A DNA stretch of 64,000 bases, taken from positions 1 through 64,000 of the forward strand of contig NZ_RJUB01000123.1 of NCBI RefSeq assembly GCF_024343615.1. The letters run 5' to 3'. The position numbers were made by a program, and so were the translations under genes. Below are positions 46,136 through 53,654 of the stretch, one piece after another. Source of the DNA: Ferruginibacter sp. HRS2-29 (lineage in GTDB: Bacteria > Bacteroidota > Bacteroidia > Chitinophagales > Chitinophagaceae). The notes beneath the pieces were generated by a model. It did not search any database and had not been told where the DNA came from. It was given only the letters and a program-made list of their open reading frames with translations. Numbering within the stretch: the stretch's first letter is position 1; each line of letters begins with the position of its first letter.

Positions 46136-47113
46136 ATGAAGAAAATGATTGCCATTTTTTCCTGCGCTCTTGTATTTGCAGGATGTAGTAAAACTGCCGT
46201 TGAAAATATTGAAGATGAGAATCTTAGAACCAGTGAACCGCAAGGGGTTGTCATGCGTTGTGCCTCGGAGGAAGTATTACAGCAGCAGTTAAAAGCCGAC
46301 CCTTCCCTTCGCCTGCGAATGGAAGCTATTGAGGAAGCCCGCCTTGCTTTTGAAAGAAATCCGGCAGCTGCAAGATTGTTGGCGGATGGTACTATCGAGA
46401 TCCCGGTGGTGGTGAATGTATTATATAAAACCGCCGCTCAAAATATCTCGCTGGCACAGATACAAAGCCAGATTGATGTATTAAATAAGGATTATGCCGC
46501 AACAAACACTGATATAACCAAAGTGCCTACTATTTTCCAGGGAGTGAAAGCGGGTGATGTGGGGATTCGTTTTGTGCTGGACCAGGTGATCCGGAAGAGC
46601 ACAACCAAAACCAGCTGGGGTACAAATGATGCCATGAAAAAAAACAGCGGCGGTGGACTGAGCCCTACCAGTCCTACCACAAAACTGAATATGTGGTGCT
46701 GTAACCTCAGCGGCGGAATTTTGGGATATGCACAGTTTCCTGGTGGCAGCAGTGCTACCGATGGCGTAGTGATCGACGACAACGCATTTGGAGTAACTAC
46801 TGCCGGTGCGCCTTACAATAAAGGCCGTACAGCAACGCACGAAGTTGGTCACTGGCTTAACCTCCGCCATATCTGGGGAGATGCTCAATGTGGCAATGAT
46901 CTTGTAGGCGATACCCCATTACATACCGGAGCTAACTACGGATGCCCTGCAAGCGGCGCCAAAAGTACCTGCTCAGGCACACCTGTAATGATGACCATGA
47001 ACTATATGGATTATACTGATGATCTTTGCATGTATATGTTCAGTGCTGGTCAGAAAACAAGGATGAAAGCAACTTTTGCCTCCGGTGGCGGAAGAAACAG
47101 TTTTGCTCAATAA
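46136..47113 (+). CDS. M43 family (pappalysin/cytophagalysin-type) zinc metalloprotease lipoprotein
   Basis: A 325-residue protease with a lipoprotein signal (lipobox FAGC, residue 17). The zinc-binding HEVGHWLNLRHIWGD lies near residues 235-249 (HExxHxxGxxH pattern with Leu-Asn in the spacer), followed by the metzincin Met-turn MTMNYMDYTDDLCMYMFS near 283-300. The N-terminal propeptide-like part begins MRCASEEVLQQQLKADP. Cysteine pairs flank the active site, as in the family. Expected to act on proteins at the cell surface. Followed by a strong terminator. Confidence 0.92.
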   Translation: MKKMIAIFSCALVFAGCSKTAVENIEDENLRTSEPQGVVMRCASEEVLQQQLKADPSLRLRMEAIEEARLAFERNPAAARLLADGTIEIPVVVNVLYKTAAQNISLAQIQSQIDVLNKDYAATNTDITKVPTIFQGVKAGDVGIRFVLDQVIRKSTTKTSWGTNDAMKKNSGGGLSPTSPTTKLNMWCCNLSGGILGYAQFPGGSSATDGVVIDDNAFGVTTAGAPYNKGRTATHEVGHWLNLRHIWGDAQCGNDLVGDTPLHTGANYGCPASGAKSTCSGTPVMMTMNYMDYTDDLCMYMFSAGQKTRMKATFASGGGRNSFAQ

Positions 47114-47130
47114 TACTTACACATCGTTAC

Positions 47131-47165
47131 CAATAGCCCCGCTGTATAGCGGGGCTATTGTTTTT
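47131..47165 (+). terminator. Rho-independent terminator after the M43 gene
   Basis: A perfect 13-bp stem CAATAGCCCCGCT with a GTAT loop (47131-47160), then TTTTT. Confidence 0.92.
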
Positions 47166-47221
47166 ATGGATAGTTTATGGATTTCTAAAAGGATTGCATC
47201 TCAGTGAAAAAATTATTGTTT

Positions 47222-47704
47222 ATGAAAAAAATCATTGTTTTAAGTGCGGCGTGCATCGCGATTGTGGGTATATATGCACAAACAAAACAGGAGGGCAAAG
47301 GAAAGGGTACGGTCATTTCTTCTTCTGCCAATCTCCCGGTTCCACCACCACCACCACCACCGCCACCGCCATCCCCGATTCCTCCCGTTCCTCCAATTCC
47401 TCCCGTTCCTCCATTACCGCCGGCTCCTCCTGTTCCGCCTGTGATTGAAAATGATGGAAGCGATTACAATTATGCCGAGATCATCAACGGCAACGGCATG
47501 GAAATAAGTATCCGTAAAATAAACGGTATAGAAACAATCACCGTAAAAAAAGACGGAAATGTACAGCATATTAAAATGTCGACCTGGCAGGCAAACAGGA
47601 AATATTATGAAAAGAAGTATGGCCAGTTGCCGCCACCTCCTCCACCTCAATTACAAATAAAGGAAACCGACGAAACTCCTGCCGAAACCCCGAAAGAAAA
47701 CTGA
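47222..47704 (+). CDS. Proline-rich secreted protein of unknown function
   Basis: A 160-residue protein with signal peptide MKKIIVLSAACIAIVGIYAQ. A long proline stretch follows (about residues 38-76, first ten Pro in a row and then PPVP/PPIP units), next a small mixed domain (NYAEIINGNGMEISIRKING near 85-104), and a second Pro cluster with an acidic tail. The poly-Pro repeats are a likely source of length variation. The ATG at 47222 is chosen over a GTG at 47204. I do not recognise the family; a cell-wall or membrane linker role is guesswork. Confidence 0.65.
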   Translation: MKKIIVLSAACIAIVGIYAQTKQEGKGKGTVISSSANLPVPPPPPPPPPPSPIPPVPPIPPVPPLPPAPPVPPVIENDGSDYNYAEIINGNGMEISIRKINGIETITVKKDGNVQHIKMSTWQANRKYYEKKYGQLPPPPPPQLQIKETDETPAETPKEN

Positions 47705-47716
47705 CGATAAATAAAA

Positions 47717-47743
47717 ATGCCTCCCGTTGTTACCGGGAGGCAT
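47717..47743. terminator. Bidirectional terminator-like hairpin
   Basis: ATGCCTCCCG pairs with CGGGAGGCAT (10 bp, 7-nt loop). A TTTTTATTT tract follows on the minus strand, matching the end of the isc cluster. Confidence 0.85.
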
Positions 47744-47766
47744 ACTTGTATAATATATATCTTAAT

Positions 47767-48117
47767 TTAAACCGCGAAACTTTCACCACAACCGCAACTG
47801 CGGCTCGCGTTAGGATTATTGAAGTAAAAACCTTTACCGTTCAATCCGTCGCTAAACTCCAGTTCGGTATTTACGAGGTATAAAAAACTCTTCAGGTCAG
47901 TCACGATCTTGATGCCATTGTCTTCAAATACCTGGTCCATCGGCTTGGCTTCGTTATCAAAGTCAAGCTTATAGCTCAATCCACTGCAACCGCCGCCCAC
48001 TACGCCTACACGCAGAAAGTAGCTGCTATCGTCCGCCACTCCGGCATCGGCCATCAATTGCTGAACCTTGGCTTTCGCCTTGTCGCTGATGTATATGCTG
48101 TTATCTGTTGCTACCAT
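47767..48117 (-). CDS. iscA: IscA/HesB-type iron-sulfur assembly protein
   Basis: A 116-residue A-type carrier. The three cluster-binding cysteines are seen: GGGCSGLSYKL (near residue 44) and SCGCGESF at the C terminus. Such proteins accept or deliver Fe-S clusters to target enzymes. The start at 48117 (MVATDNSIYISDKAKAKV) fits the family; the upstream frame to 48189 would translate a repeat block. Last gene of the minus-strand isc group, but separated from iscU by about 115 bp of hairpins. Confidence 0.92.
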   Translation of the reverse strand: MVATDNSIYISDKAKAKVQQLMADAGVADDSSYFLRVGVVGGGCSGLSYKLDFDNEAKPMDQVFEDNGIKIVTDLKSFLYLVNTELEFSDGLNGKGFYFNNPNASRSCGCGESFAV

Positions 48118-48232
48118 ACCCCTGTCCCCTATAGGGGAACTTAGATTTATAGTGAATAATATTGTTAACCCTCCTAATAATAGAAACACTTTAATTATTG
48201 AGTCCAGTTCCCCCTTCAGGGGGCGGAGGGGG
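48118..48232. repeat. GC-rich hairpin repeats between iscU and iscA
   Basis: Contains TCCCCTATAGGGGA (palindrome, about 48126-48139) and GTTCCCCCTTCAGGGGG followed by CGGAGGGGG (about 48207-48231). These hairpins look like a recurrent Bacteroidota intergenic element, and they interrupt an otherwise continuous operon. No promoter is obvious. Confidence 0.7.
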
Positions 48233-48652
48233 TTAATGTACTACGCTTTCTTCAAACTTAATCGCTTCCATACCATTCTTGGTACGGTAGTCGTTGATGG
48301 CGGCTTTGATCGCATCTTCTGCCAATACAGAGCAATGTATCTTAACCGGAGGAAGGTTCAATTCTTCTACGAAGTCCATGTTGTCTACTTTCAACGCTTC
48401 ATCCACGCTTTTACCTTTCAGCCATTCTGTAGCCAGGGAGGAAGAAGCGATCGCGGATCCGCAACCGAAGGTCTTGAATTTTGCATCGGTGATTACGCCG
48501 GTAGCATCATCTACTTCAATCTGCAAACGCATCACGTCGCCACATTCCGGCGCACCTACCAATCCTGTGCCTACACTTTTGCTGGCTTTATCAAGCGTCC
48601 CTACATTCTTCGGGTTCTGGTAGTGGTCTATTACTTTTTCTGAGTATGCCAT
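48233..48652 (-). CDS. iscU: Fe-S cluster assembly scaffold IscU
   Basis: A 139-residue scaffold on which [2Fe-2S] clusters are built. MAYSEKVIDHYQNPKNVG start, cluster ligands Cys in GAPECGDVMRLQ (near 35), FKTFGCGSAIASSS (near 63) and LPPVKIHCSVLAEDAI (near 107). The ATG at 48652 fits the family start; a TTG/ATG frame further upstream adds 13 residues. It sits between iscS and iscA on the minus strand. Confidence 0.95.
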   Translation of the reverse strand: MAYSEKVIDHYQNPKNVGTLDKASKSVGTGLVGAPECGDVMRLQIEVDDATGVITDAKFKTFGCGSAIASSSLATEWLKGKSVDEALKVDNMDFVEELNLPPVKIHCSVLAEDAIKAAINDYRTKNGMEAIKFEESVVH

Positions 48653-48665
48653 TGTCTTAGGTTTT

Positions 48666-48775
48666 AAATGTGCAAATCTGCTGATATGCAAATGTGCAAA
48701 TATTTTAAATTGTTACTTTATTAATTCCAATGAACTTAATTATTCCGAGGCCTTTGCACGTTTGCAAATTCTATT
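48666..48775. repeat. Inverted repeat (tgtgcaaa / tttgcac)
   Basis: The left part holds tgtgcaaa and tatgcaaa words in 8-bp register and the right part has tttgcacgtttgca. Lies between iscS (end) and iscU (start). Confidence 0.75.
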
Positions 48776-49991
48776 AATGTGCTGCCCACTCAATCGTGCT
48801 CAGATCAATGCCTTCTTTGTACATTTCCCACAACGGGCTCATTTCCCTTAGCTTGATCACTGTTTCGCTGATCGCTTTCACAGTGTAATCAATTTCTTCT
48901 TCGGTGGTGAACCTGCTTAATCCGAAACGCAATGAACTGTGTGCGAGATCGTCGCCAAGACCAAGTGCTTTTAACACATATGATGGTTCCAGTGAAGCTG
49001 AGGTACAAGCCGAGCCTGAGCTCAGGGCAATATTTTTATTAAAGCCCATCAGCAAACCTTCTCCTTCCACGTGTTTGAAAGAGATGTTGGTTACGTGTGG
49101 CAGACGATGTGCTACACTGCCGTTGATATAAGCTTCTTCCAAAAGCATCAAAGCGCTTTCCAGTTTATCCCTCAGTTTGATGATGCGTTTGTTATCGGCT
49201 TCCATATCCAGCATACAGATTTCACAGGCTTTACCAAAACCAACGATACCCGGTACGTTCAATGTTCCGCTGCGCATTCCACGTTCGTGGCCGCCGCCGT
49301 CCATCTGTGCGGTAACTTTCACCCTTGGATTTTTACGGCGTACATACAATGCACCAACTCCTTTAGGGCCGTACATTTTATGAGCAGTAAAGGCCATCAG
49401 GTCAATTCCGTCTTTATTCACATCCACAGGTATTTTACCTACCGCCTGGGTAGCATCCGAAAACACTAACGCTCCGTGCCTGCGTGCTATTGCGCTTATC
49501 TCTTTAACAGGCTGTATAGTACCTATTTCGTTGTTGGCATACATGATGGCAACCAGAATAGTAGTCGGCCTCATGGCTGCTTCCAGCTCTTTAAGGTCGA
49601 TCAACCCTTCCGCATTTACGGGCAGGTAAGTCACTTCGCCACCCAGTTTTTCAATGTGCTTACAGGTATCCAGAACCGCTTTATGTTCGGTAGTGGCGGT
49701 GATGATATGATTGCCCTTGCTGGCGTACATTTCAAATACACCCTTGATGCCCAGGTTGTCGGCTTCGGTAGCCCCGGAAGTGAAAATGATCTCTTTCGGA
49801 TCAGCGCCTATCAGTTTCGCCACCTGCTCACGTGCATAGTCAACCGCTTCTTCAGCCTGCCAGCCAAAAGGATGGTTACGGCTCGCCGCATTACCGAAGT
49901 TCTGCATAAAGTAAGGTATCATCGCTTCCAGCACACGGGGATCCATGGGTGTAGTGGCATTATTATCAAGGTAAATCGGTAATTTCAACAT
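48774..49991 (-). CDS. iscS: Cysteine desulfurase IscS
   Basis: A 405-residue PLP enzyme that takes sulfur from cysteine for Fe-S clusters. [15 protein letters not shown] start, the aminotransferase class V blocks [16 protein letters not shown] near 73-88, [12 protein letters not shown] near 102, the PLP Lys in [14 protein letters not shown] near 204-217, and the active-site Cys loop in [17 protein letters not shown] near 329-345. First gene of the isc cluster. A TAnnTTTG element lies 35 bp upstream. No IscR-like regulator is next to it. Confidence 0.95.
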   Translation of the reverse strand: MLKLPIYLDNNATTPMDPRVLEAMIPYFMQNFGNAASRNHPFGWQAEEAVDYAREQVAKLIGADPKEIIFTSGATEADNLGIKGVFEMYASKGNHIITATTEHKAVLDTCKHIEKLGGEVTYLPVNAEGLIDLKELEAAMRPTTILVAIMYANNEIGTIQPVKEISAIARRHGALVFSDATQAVGKIPVDVNKDGIDLMAFTAHKMYGPKGVGALYVRRKNPRVKVTAQMDGGGHERGMRSGTLNVPGIVGFGKACEICMLDMEADNKRIIKLRDKLESALMLLEEAYINGSVAHRLPHVTNISFKHVEGEGLLMGFNKNIALSSGSACTSASLEPSYVLKALGLGDDLAHSSLRFGLSRFTTEEEIDYTVKAISETVIKLREMSPLWEMYKEGIDLSTIEWAAH

Positions 49992-50026
49992 AATCTTCAA
50001 TATGAATTTAGTTCTTTATTATAATA

Positions 50027-50034
50027 CAAAATTA
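50027..50034 (-). promoter_or_regulatory. Candidate -7 element for the isc cluster
   Basis: TAATTTTG on the minus strand matches TAnnTTTG and lies 35 bp before the iscS ATG, giving a leader of about 29 nt. Confidence 0.5.
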
Positions 50035-50124
50035 CTATAAAAGGTTCTATTTTAGCTATCTCATTTACAGGCCTCTCCCATTTTATCCAATTTCGTAAAT
50101 ATCTGGCCTAAAATTGTGATTTAT

Positions 50125-50526
50125 ATGCTAAAAGTTGAACATATCGGCATCGCCGTAAAGGATTTTGCAAATGCCGTTCCATTATTTGAAAAGCTGCTGA
50201 ATAGTCAGTGTTACAAGACAGAAATGGTGGAATCGGAGCAGGTGAATACCGCTTTTTTTGCGCAGGGCGAAACCAAGATAGAGCTTGTGCAAAGCCTGAC
50301 GGAAGACGGCGTGATTGCCCGCTACATCGAAAAAAAGGGAGAAGGCATCCATCATATCGCTTTCGAAGTGGAAGATATTCATGCGGAAATGGCGCGCCTG
50401 CAGCAGGAAGGATTCATTTTGCTCAACGAAACACCGAAAAAAGGCGCCGATAACAAACTGGTGTGCTTTTTACATCCCAAATCGACGAATGGGGTATTGG
50501 TGGAATTATGCATGGAAATAGTTTAG
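50125..50526 (+). CDS. mce: Methylmalonyl-CoA epimerase
   Basis: A 133-residue vicinal-oxygen-chelate fold enzyme that epimerises (2R/2S)-methylmalonyl-CoA between the mutase and carboxylase steps. MLKVEHIGIAVKDFANAVPLFEKLL is the family start with metal His7; GIHHIAFEVEDI supplies a second His (near 75), and the C terminus NGVLVELCME has the metal Glu. The start at 50125 is chosen over a GTG at 50116. With the B12-binding subunit at 26520 it points to methylmalonyl-CoA metabolism. The gene is isolated between repeat blocks. Confidence 0.92.
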   Translation: MLKVEHIGIAVKDFANAVPLFEKLLNSQCYKTEMVESEQVNTAFFAQGETKIELVQSLTEDGVIARYIEKKGEGIHHIAFEVEDIHAEMARLQQEGFILLNETPKKGADNKLVCFLHPKSTNGVLVELCMEIV

Positions 50527-50626
50527 AGATTAGGGTTTAGAGATTAGGGTTTAATAGGGTCTCACGCACTAAACCCTAATCTCTGATCTCTAAACTTCTA
50601 CTCAACACTCATCTCTAATCTCTAAA
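50525..50626. repeat. Heptad inverted repeat (tttagag-attaggg / ccctaat-ctctaaa)
   Basis: Words tttagag and attaggg on the left pair with ctaaacc, ctaatct and ctgatct on the right. It fills the gap between two co-directional genes, the epimerase and the histidine kinase. Confidence 0.9.
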
Positions 50627-50628
50627 CC

Positions 50629-51981
50629 ATGCTCAGCATCACCACCAGCATCAACCTTCTCTGCCTTGGTGCCTGCATCCTTGCAACGGCCTATCATTCG
50701 GTGCTGTATACCTACTACCGCGATAAATTGTTGCTGCATTACGTGCTGTATCTCGCGTTCATGAGCGTTTTTATTTTTATCCGCAGTGATCTTTACGGGT
50801 TGCTTTTTGGCCAGCCGGCTGCTGACAAAACGCATTTTCTTTTCAATGAAGGGTTGCAGGTCATCTATTTTACCCTCTATATAAATTTCGGCGCCCATGC
50901 CGTGGAAGTACCTCGGATAAAGGGCTCGTTCGTGTATAAAGGCTGGGTATTCCTGAGTTTTGTATTGCTGGGATATGCTACATCCGTCATCCTTTTGCAT
51001 GCCAATAACATCGTGTTACCGGTTCATTTTTTTGTGGCCATCCGCATCTTCATCCTTGCGATGAGTTGTGTGCTTTTGTGGCGTACTTATATGCTCAAAG
51101 TATCGGTGTTTCAACGGTGGATATTGTGGGGGTGCATCTATTTCCTGGTGTGCGGGCTCATGAGTTTTATCACCAACATCATTCCGGGGCAGCAACTTAT
51201 TTTTTATCCCCTGGAATGGTTGCAGATCGGCAATTTCGGCGAGATCTTATTTTTTTCCTCCGCCATGGGCTACCGCCTGAAAAAGGTGAATGATGAACGT
51301 ACATTGGCACTCAACCAGGCGCAGCAACTAAGGTTTGAAAAGACAAATGCCGTGATACAGACCCGGCTCGAAGAACGCAACCGCATTGCCCACGATATGC
51401 ACGACGACCTGGGAAGTGGCCTCACCAAGATCGCCATCCTGAGCGAAGTGGCCAAAACACAACTCATGCAGCCCGAAAAAGCCAGGGTACAACTGGAAAG
51501 CATCGCTGTTTCTTCCCGCGAACTGGTAGACAGTCTCCAGGATATCATCTGGATCCTCAACCCCAAAAATGACACACTAGAGAGTCTGGCTTCCTACATC
51601 CGTGAGTATGCACTTAAGTTTTTTGAACCTACGGAAACAGTCGCTGTATTTGATTACCCGGATGAAATAGTGGATACAAAGCTTACAGAAGAGCAACGCC
51701 GCAATCTTTTTCTCGCGGTAAAAGAAACACTTAACAATACCGCCAAATATGCGCAGGCGGGCAAACTGAATATCCTGCTGTCGCAAACAAATGAGAAGAT
51801 CCGTTTTGTCATAACCGATGATGGCAAAGGGTTTGACGTAAACAATACCCGTTCATTCGGCAACGGACTACAAAACATGCAGGAAAGGATGAAACGGGCG
51901 AACGGGGTCTTTTTGATCAACTCCGAATATGGAAAAGGAACTGTGGTAACTCTGGAGATAAGTTTAGAGTTTAGAGTTTAG
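50629..51981 (+). CDS. Sensor histidine kinase (7TM-DISM type, HisKA_3)
   Basis: A 450-residue membrane kinase. The N-terminal half has seven predicted helices (about 5-220) in a 7TM-diverse-intracellular-signalling pattern without a periplasmic domain. Next comes HisKA_3 with the phosphoacceptor His in RNRIAHDMHDDLGSGLT near residue 258, then the HATPase_c domain (LFLAVKETLNNTAKYAQAG, ITDDGKGFD, FGNGLQNMQERM, GTVVTLEI). The residues SLEFRV and the stop are read from tttagag repeat words. The partner response regulator is the next gene. The sensed signal is unknown. Confidence 0.9.
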   Translation: MLSITTSINLLCLGACILATAYHSVLYTYYRDKLLLHYVLYLAFMSVFIFIRSDLYGLLFGQPAADKTHFLFNEGLQVIYFTLYINFGAHAVEVPRIKGSFVYKGWVFLSFVLLGYATSVILLHANNIVLPVHFFVAIRIFILAMSCVLLWRTYMLKVSVFQRWILWGCIYFLVCGLMSFITNIIPGQQLIFYPLEWLQIGNFGEILFFSSAMGYRLKKVNDERTLALNQAQQLRFEKTNAVIQTRLEERNRIAHDMHDDLGSGLTKIAILSEVAKTQLMQPEKARVQLESIAVSSRELVDSLQDIIWILNPKNDTLESLASYIREYALKFFEPTETVAVFDYPDEIVDTKLTEEQRRNLFLAVKETLNNTAKYAQAGKLNILLSQTNEKIRFVITDDGKGFDVNNTRSFGNGLQNMQERMKRANGVFLINSEYGKGTVVTLEISLEFRV

Positions 51982-52052
51982 GGTTTAGAGGAAGTCTAGA
52001 GATTTTAGTTTAGATGGTTAGTTGGTTCGACCTTCTAAACCCTAAACCCTTC
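51961..52052. repeat. Heptad repeat (agtttag / ctaaacc) at the kinase 3' end
   Basis: agtttag words from 51961 overlap the last codons of the kinase; the right arm ccttctaaaccctaaaccc (about 52030-52048) is in 7-bp register. Confidence 0.85.
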
Positions 52053-52103
52053 ATAACACTTTTTAGGTATTTCATCCGCATTAAAATTAAATACCTTAGC
52101 TGT

Positions 52104-52736
52104 ATGCAAAACGACATGATCACGGTAGCGATAGTGGAAGACATCAGAGAGATCAGGGAAGGATTGAAATTGCTGATCGATAACAGCGATGGTTTTACGT
52201 GCAGCGAAGTGTATGTCAATGCAGAAGATGCCTTAAAAGGACTGGTGCTTTCGCGTCCCGATGTGGTGCTGATGGATATTAACCTGCCCGACATGAATGG
52301 CATAGAAGCGGTGAGGATACTGAAAGAAAAATGCGGCGATACACAGTTCATTATGAGTACCGTGTATGAAGACGATACCAATATTTTTGAATCGCTGAAA
52401 GCCGGTGCCAGCGGATACCTGTTGAAAAAGACCGCACCTGCCAACATTTTGCAGGGTATTACAGAAGTAGTGAACGGCGGCAGCCCGATGAGCACACAGA
52501 TAGCCCGGAAAGTGATCGCTTCTTTCCAGAAAAAAGATTCGATCGACGAGAACGAAATACTCACGCCCAAAGAAAAGGAAGTACTAAAATCCCTCGCAAA
52601 AGGCTTACGTTACAAAGAGATCGCCGGTGAGTTGAACGTAAGCATGGAAACAGTACGTACACACGCCAGGAATATCTACGAAAAATTGCAGGTGCAAAGC
52701 AGAACGGAAGCGTTGAATAAGGTATACGGGAGATAA
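52104..52736 (+). CDS. NarL/LuxR family response regulator
   Basis: A 210-residue regulator: receiver domain with the phosphoacceptor Asp58 in VVLMDINLPD, acidic pocket VEDIREI (near 11-17) and Lys in YLLKKTA near 108; LuxR-type helix-turn-helix near 150-205 (LTPKEKEVLKSLAKGLRYKEIA, VSMETVRTHARNIYEKL). The start at 52104 (MQNDMITVAIVED) avoids a longer frame that reads the repeat region. Encoded directly downstream of the histidine kinase, forming a two-component pair with a 122-bp spacer. Confidence 0.93.
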   Translation: MQNDMITVAIVEDIREIREGLKLLIDNSDGFTCSEVYVNAEDALKGLVLSRPDVVLMDINLPDMNGIEAVRILKEKCGDTQFIMSTVYEDDTNIFESLKAGASGYLLKKTAPANILQGITEVVNGGSPMSTQIARKVIASFQKKDSIDENEILTPKEKEVLKSLAKGLRYKEIAGELNVSMETVRTHARNIYEKLQVQSRTEALNKVYGR

Positions 52737-52831
52737 TTACGAATGATCAATTACAAATTACGAATGGAGGACTTTATAAGCCTGATGACTTTCTTTGTGA
52801 AGGTTTTCATTCGTAATTAGTAATTTTTAAT
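52736..52831. repeat. Heptad inverted repeat (aattacg / attcgta)
   Basis: Left words aattacg, aatgatc, aattaca, aattacg; right words attcgta, attagta. It lies between convergent genes, and the MBL gene takes its last codon and TAA from it. Confidence 0.85.
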
Positions 52832-53465
52832 TGAAGAACGGGTTTTGCTTTTTTTCTTCCCCGATAGTCGTTTCTGGGCCATGACCGCTGTATACTTTTG
52901 TTGAGTCCGGCAAAACGAATAATTGCCCGCGGATACTGTTGATAAGGGTTTCATAATCGCCCCCCGGCAGGTCTGTACGGCCGATGCTACGCTTGAAAAG
53001 TGCATCGCCACTGATCACAAATCCATCTTTTTTACTATAAAAACTGAGGCTTGCAGGGCTATGCCCCGGCGTAAGCCGTATTTCCAGTTCATCTTCACCC
53101 AACCTGAGCACCTCGCCTTCCTGCAGAAAAACCAGTTCGCCGGCATAGCTATCAAAGGGCATCCCGTACATGAGCCCACGCACAGGCGAATCTTCCAGCA
53201 CCACTCTCTCCCCTTCATGGATCTGCAGCGTCAATCCGTATTTTTCGGCAACAAACTTGTTACCAAACACATGATCCAGGTGACAATGGGTGTTAAGCAG
53301 CATTTTGGGGGTCAGTTCCATCTTGTTGATGAACGCGGCCAACCGGTCCTTTTCGGTATCCGAATAACATCCGGGGTCGATGATCACGCATTCGTTAAAC
53401 TCATTGTAAAGTATATACGTATTTTCCTGTATTGGGCTAAATTCGAAAGATTTTACACGTAACAT
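52827..53465 (-). CDS. MBL-fold metallo-hydrolase (glyoxalase II-like)
   Basis: A 212-residue metallo-beta-lactamase-fold enzyme. Metal motifs: NTHCHLDHVFGN (THxHxDH, near residues 58-69), LTPGHSPASL (His near 134), SGDALFKRSIGRTDLPGGD (Asp near 153) and SGHGPETTIGEEKKQNPFF (His near 198). This is the hydroxyacylglutathione hydrolase-like branch, here without the glutathione domain; with bshA in the window a bacillithiol thioester substrate is possible but unproven. The last codon and stop lie in a repeat. Confidence 0.85.
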   Translation of the reverse strand: MLRVKSFEFSPIQENTYILYNEFNECVIIDPGCYSDTEKDRLAAFINKMELTPKMLLNTHCHLDHVFGNKFVAEKYGLTLQIHEGERVVLEDSPVRGLMYGMPFDSYAGELVFLQEGEVLRLGEDELEIRLTPGHSPASLSFYSKKDGFVISGDALFKRSIGRTDLPGGDYETLINSIRGQLFVLPDSTKVYSGHGPETTIGEEKKQNPFFN

Positions 53466-53654
53466 TTATAACTGGTTTTTATAATAAGACAGGCCTGATC
53501 ATAAACTACTGTCAGGGTGAGCCTGTTGAATCCCGATTTTACCTTTGACAAGCGCAGGCTGACAACTTTTGGTTGCCCGGCAACGGTTTTCAAAATGATT
53601 TTTAACTATTAAAGCTAAACAAGTAATTTTATACTCAATATCAACATTATCAGT

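Noticed and set aside
48068-48643. 191-codon plus-strand frame
   Set aside because: Antisense to iscU and the hairpin gap; iscU motifs on the other strand are complete.
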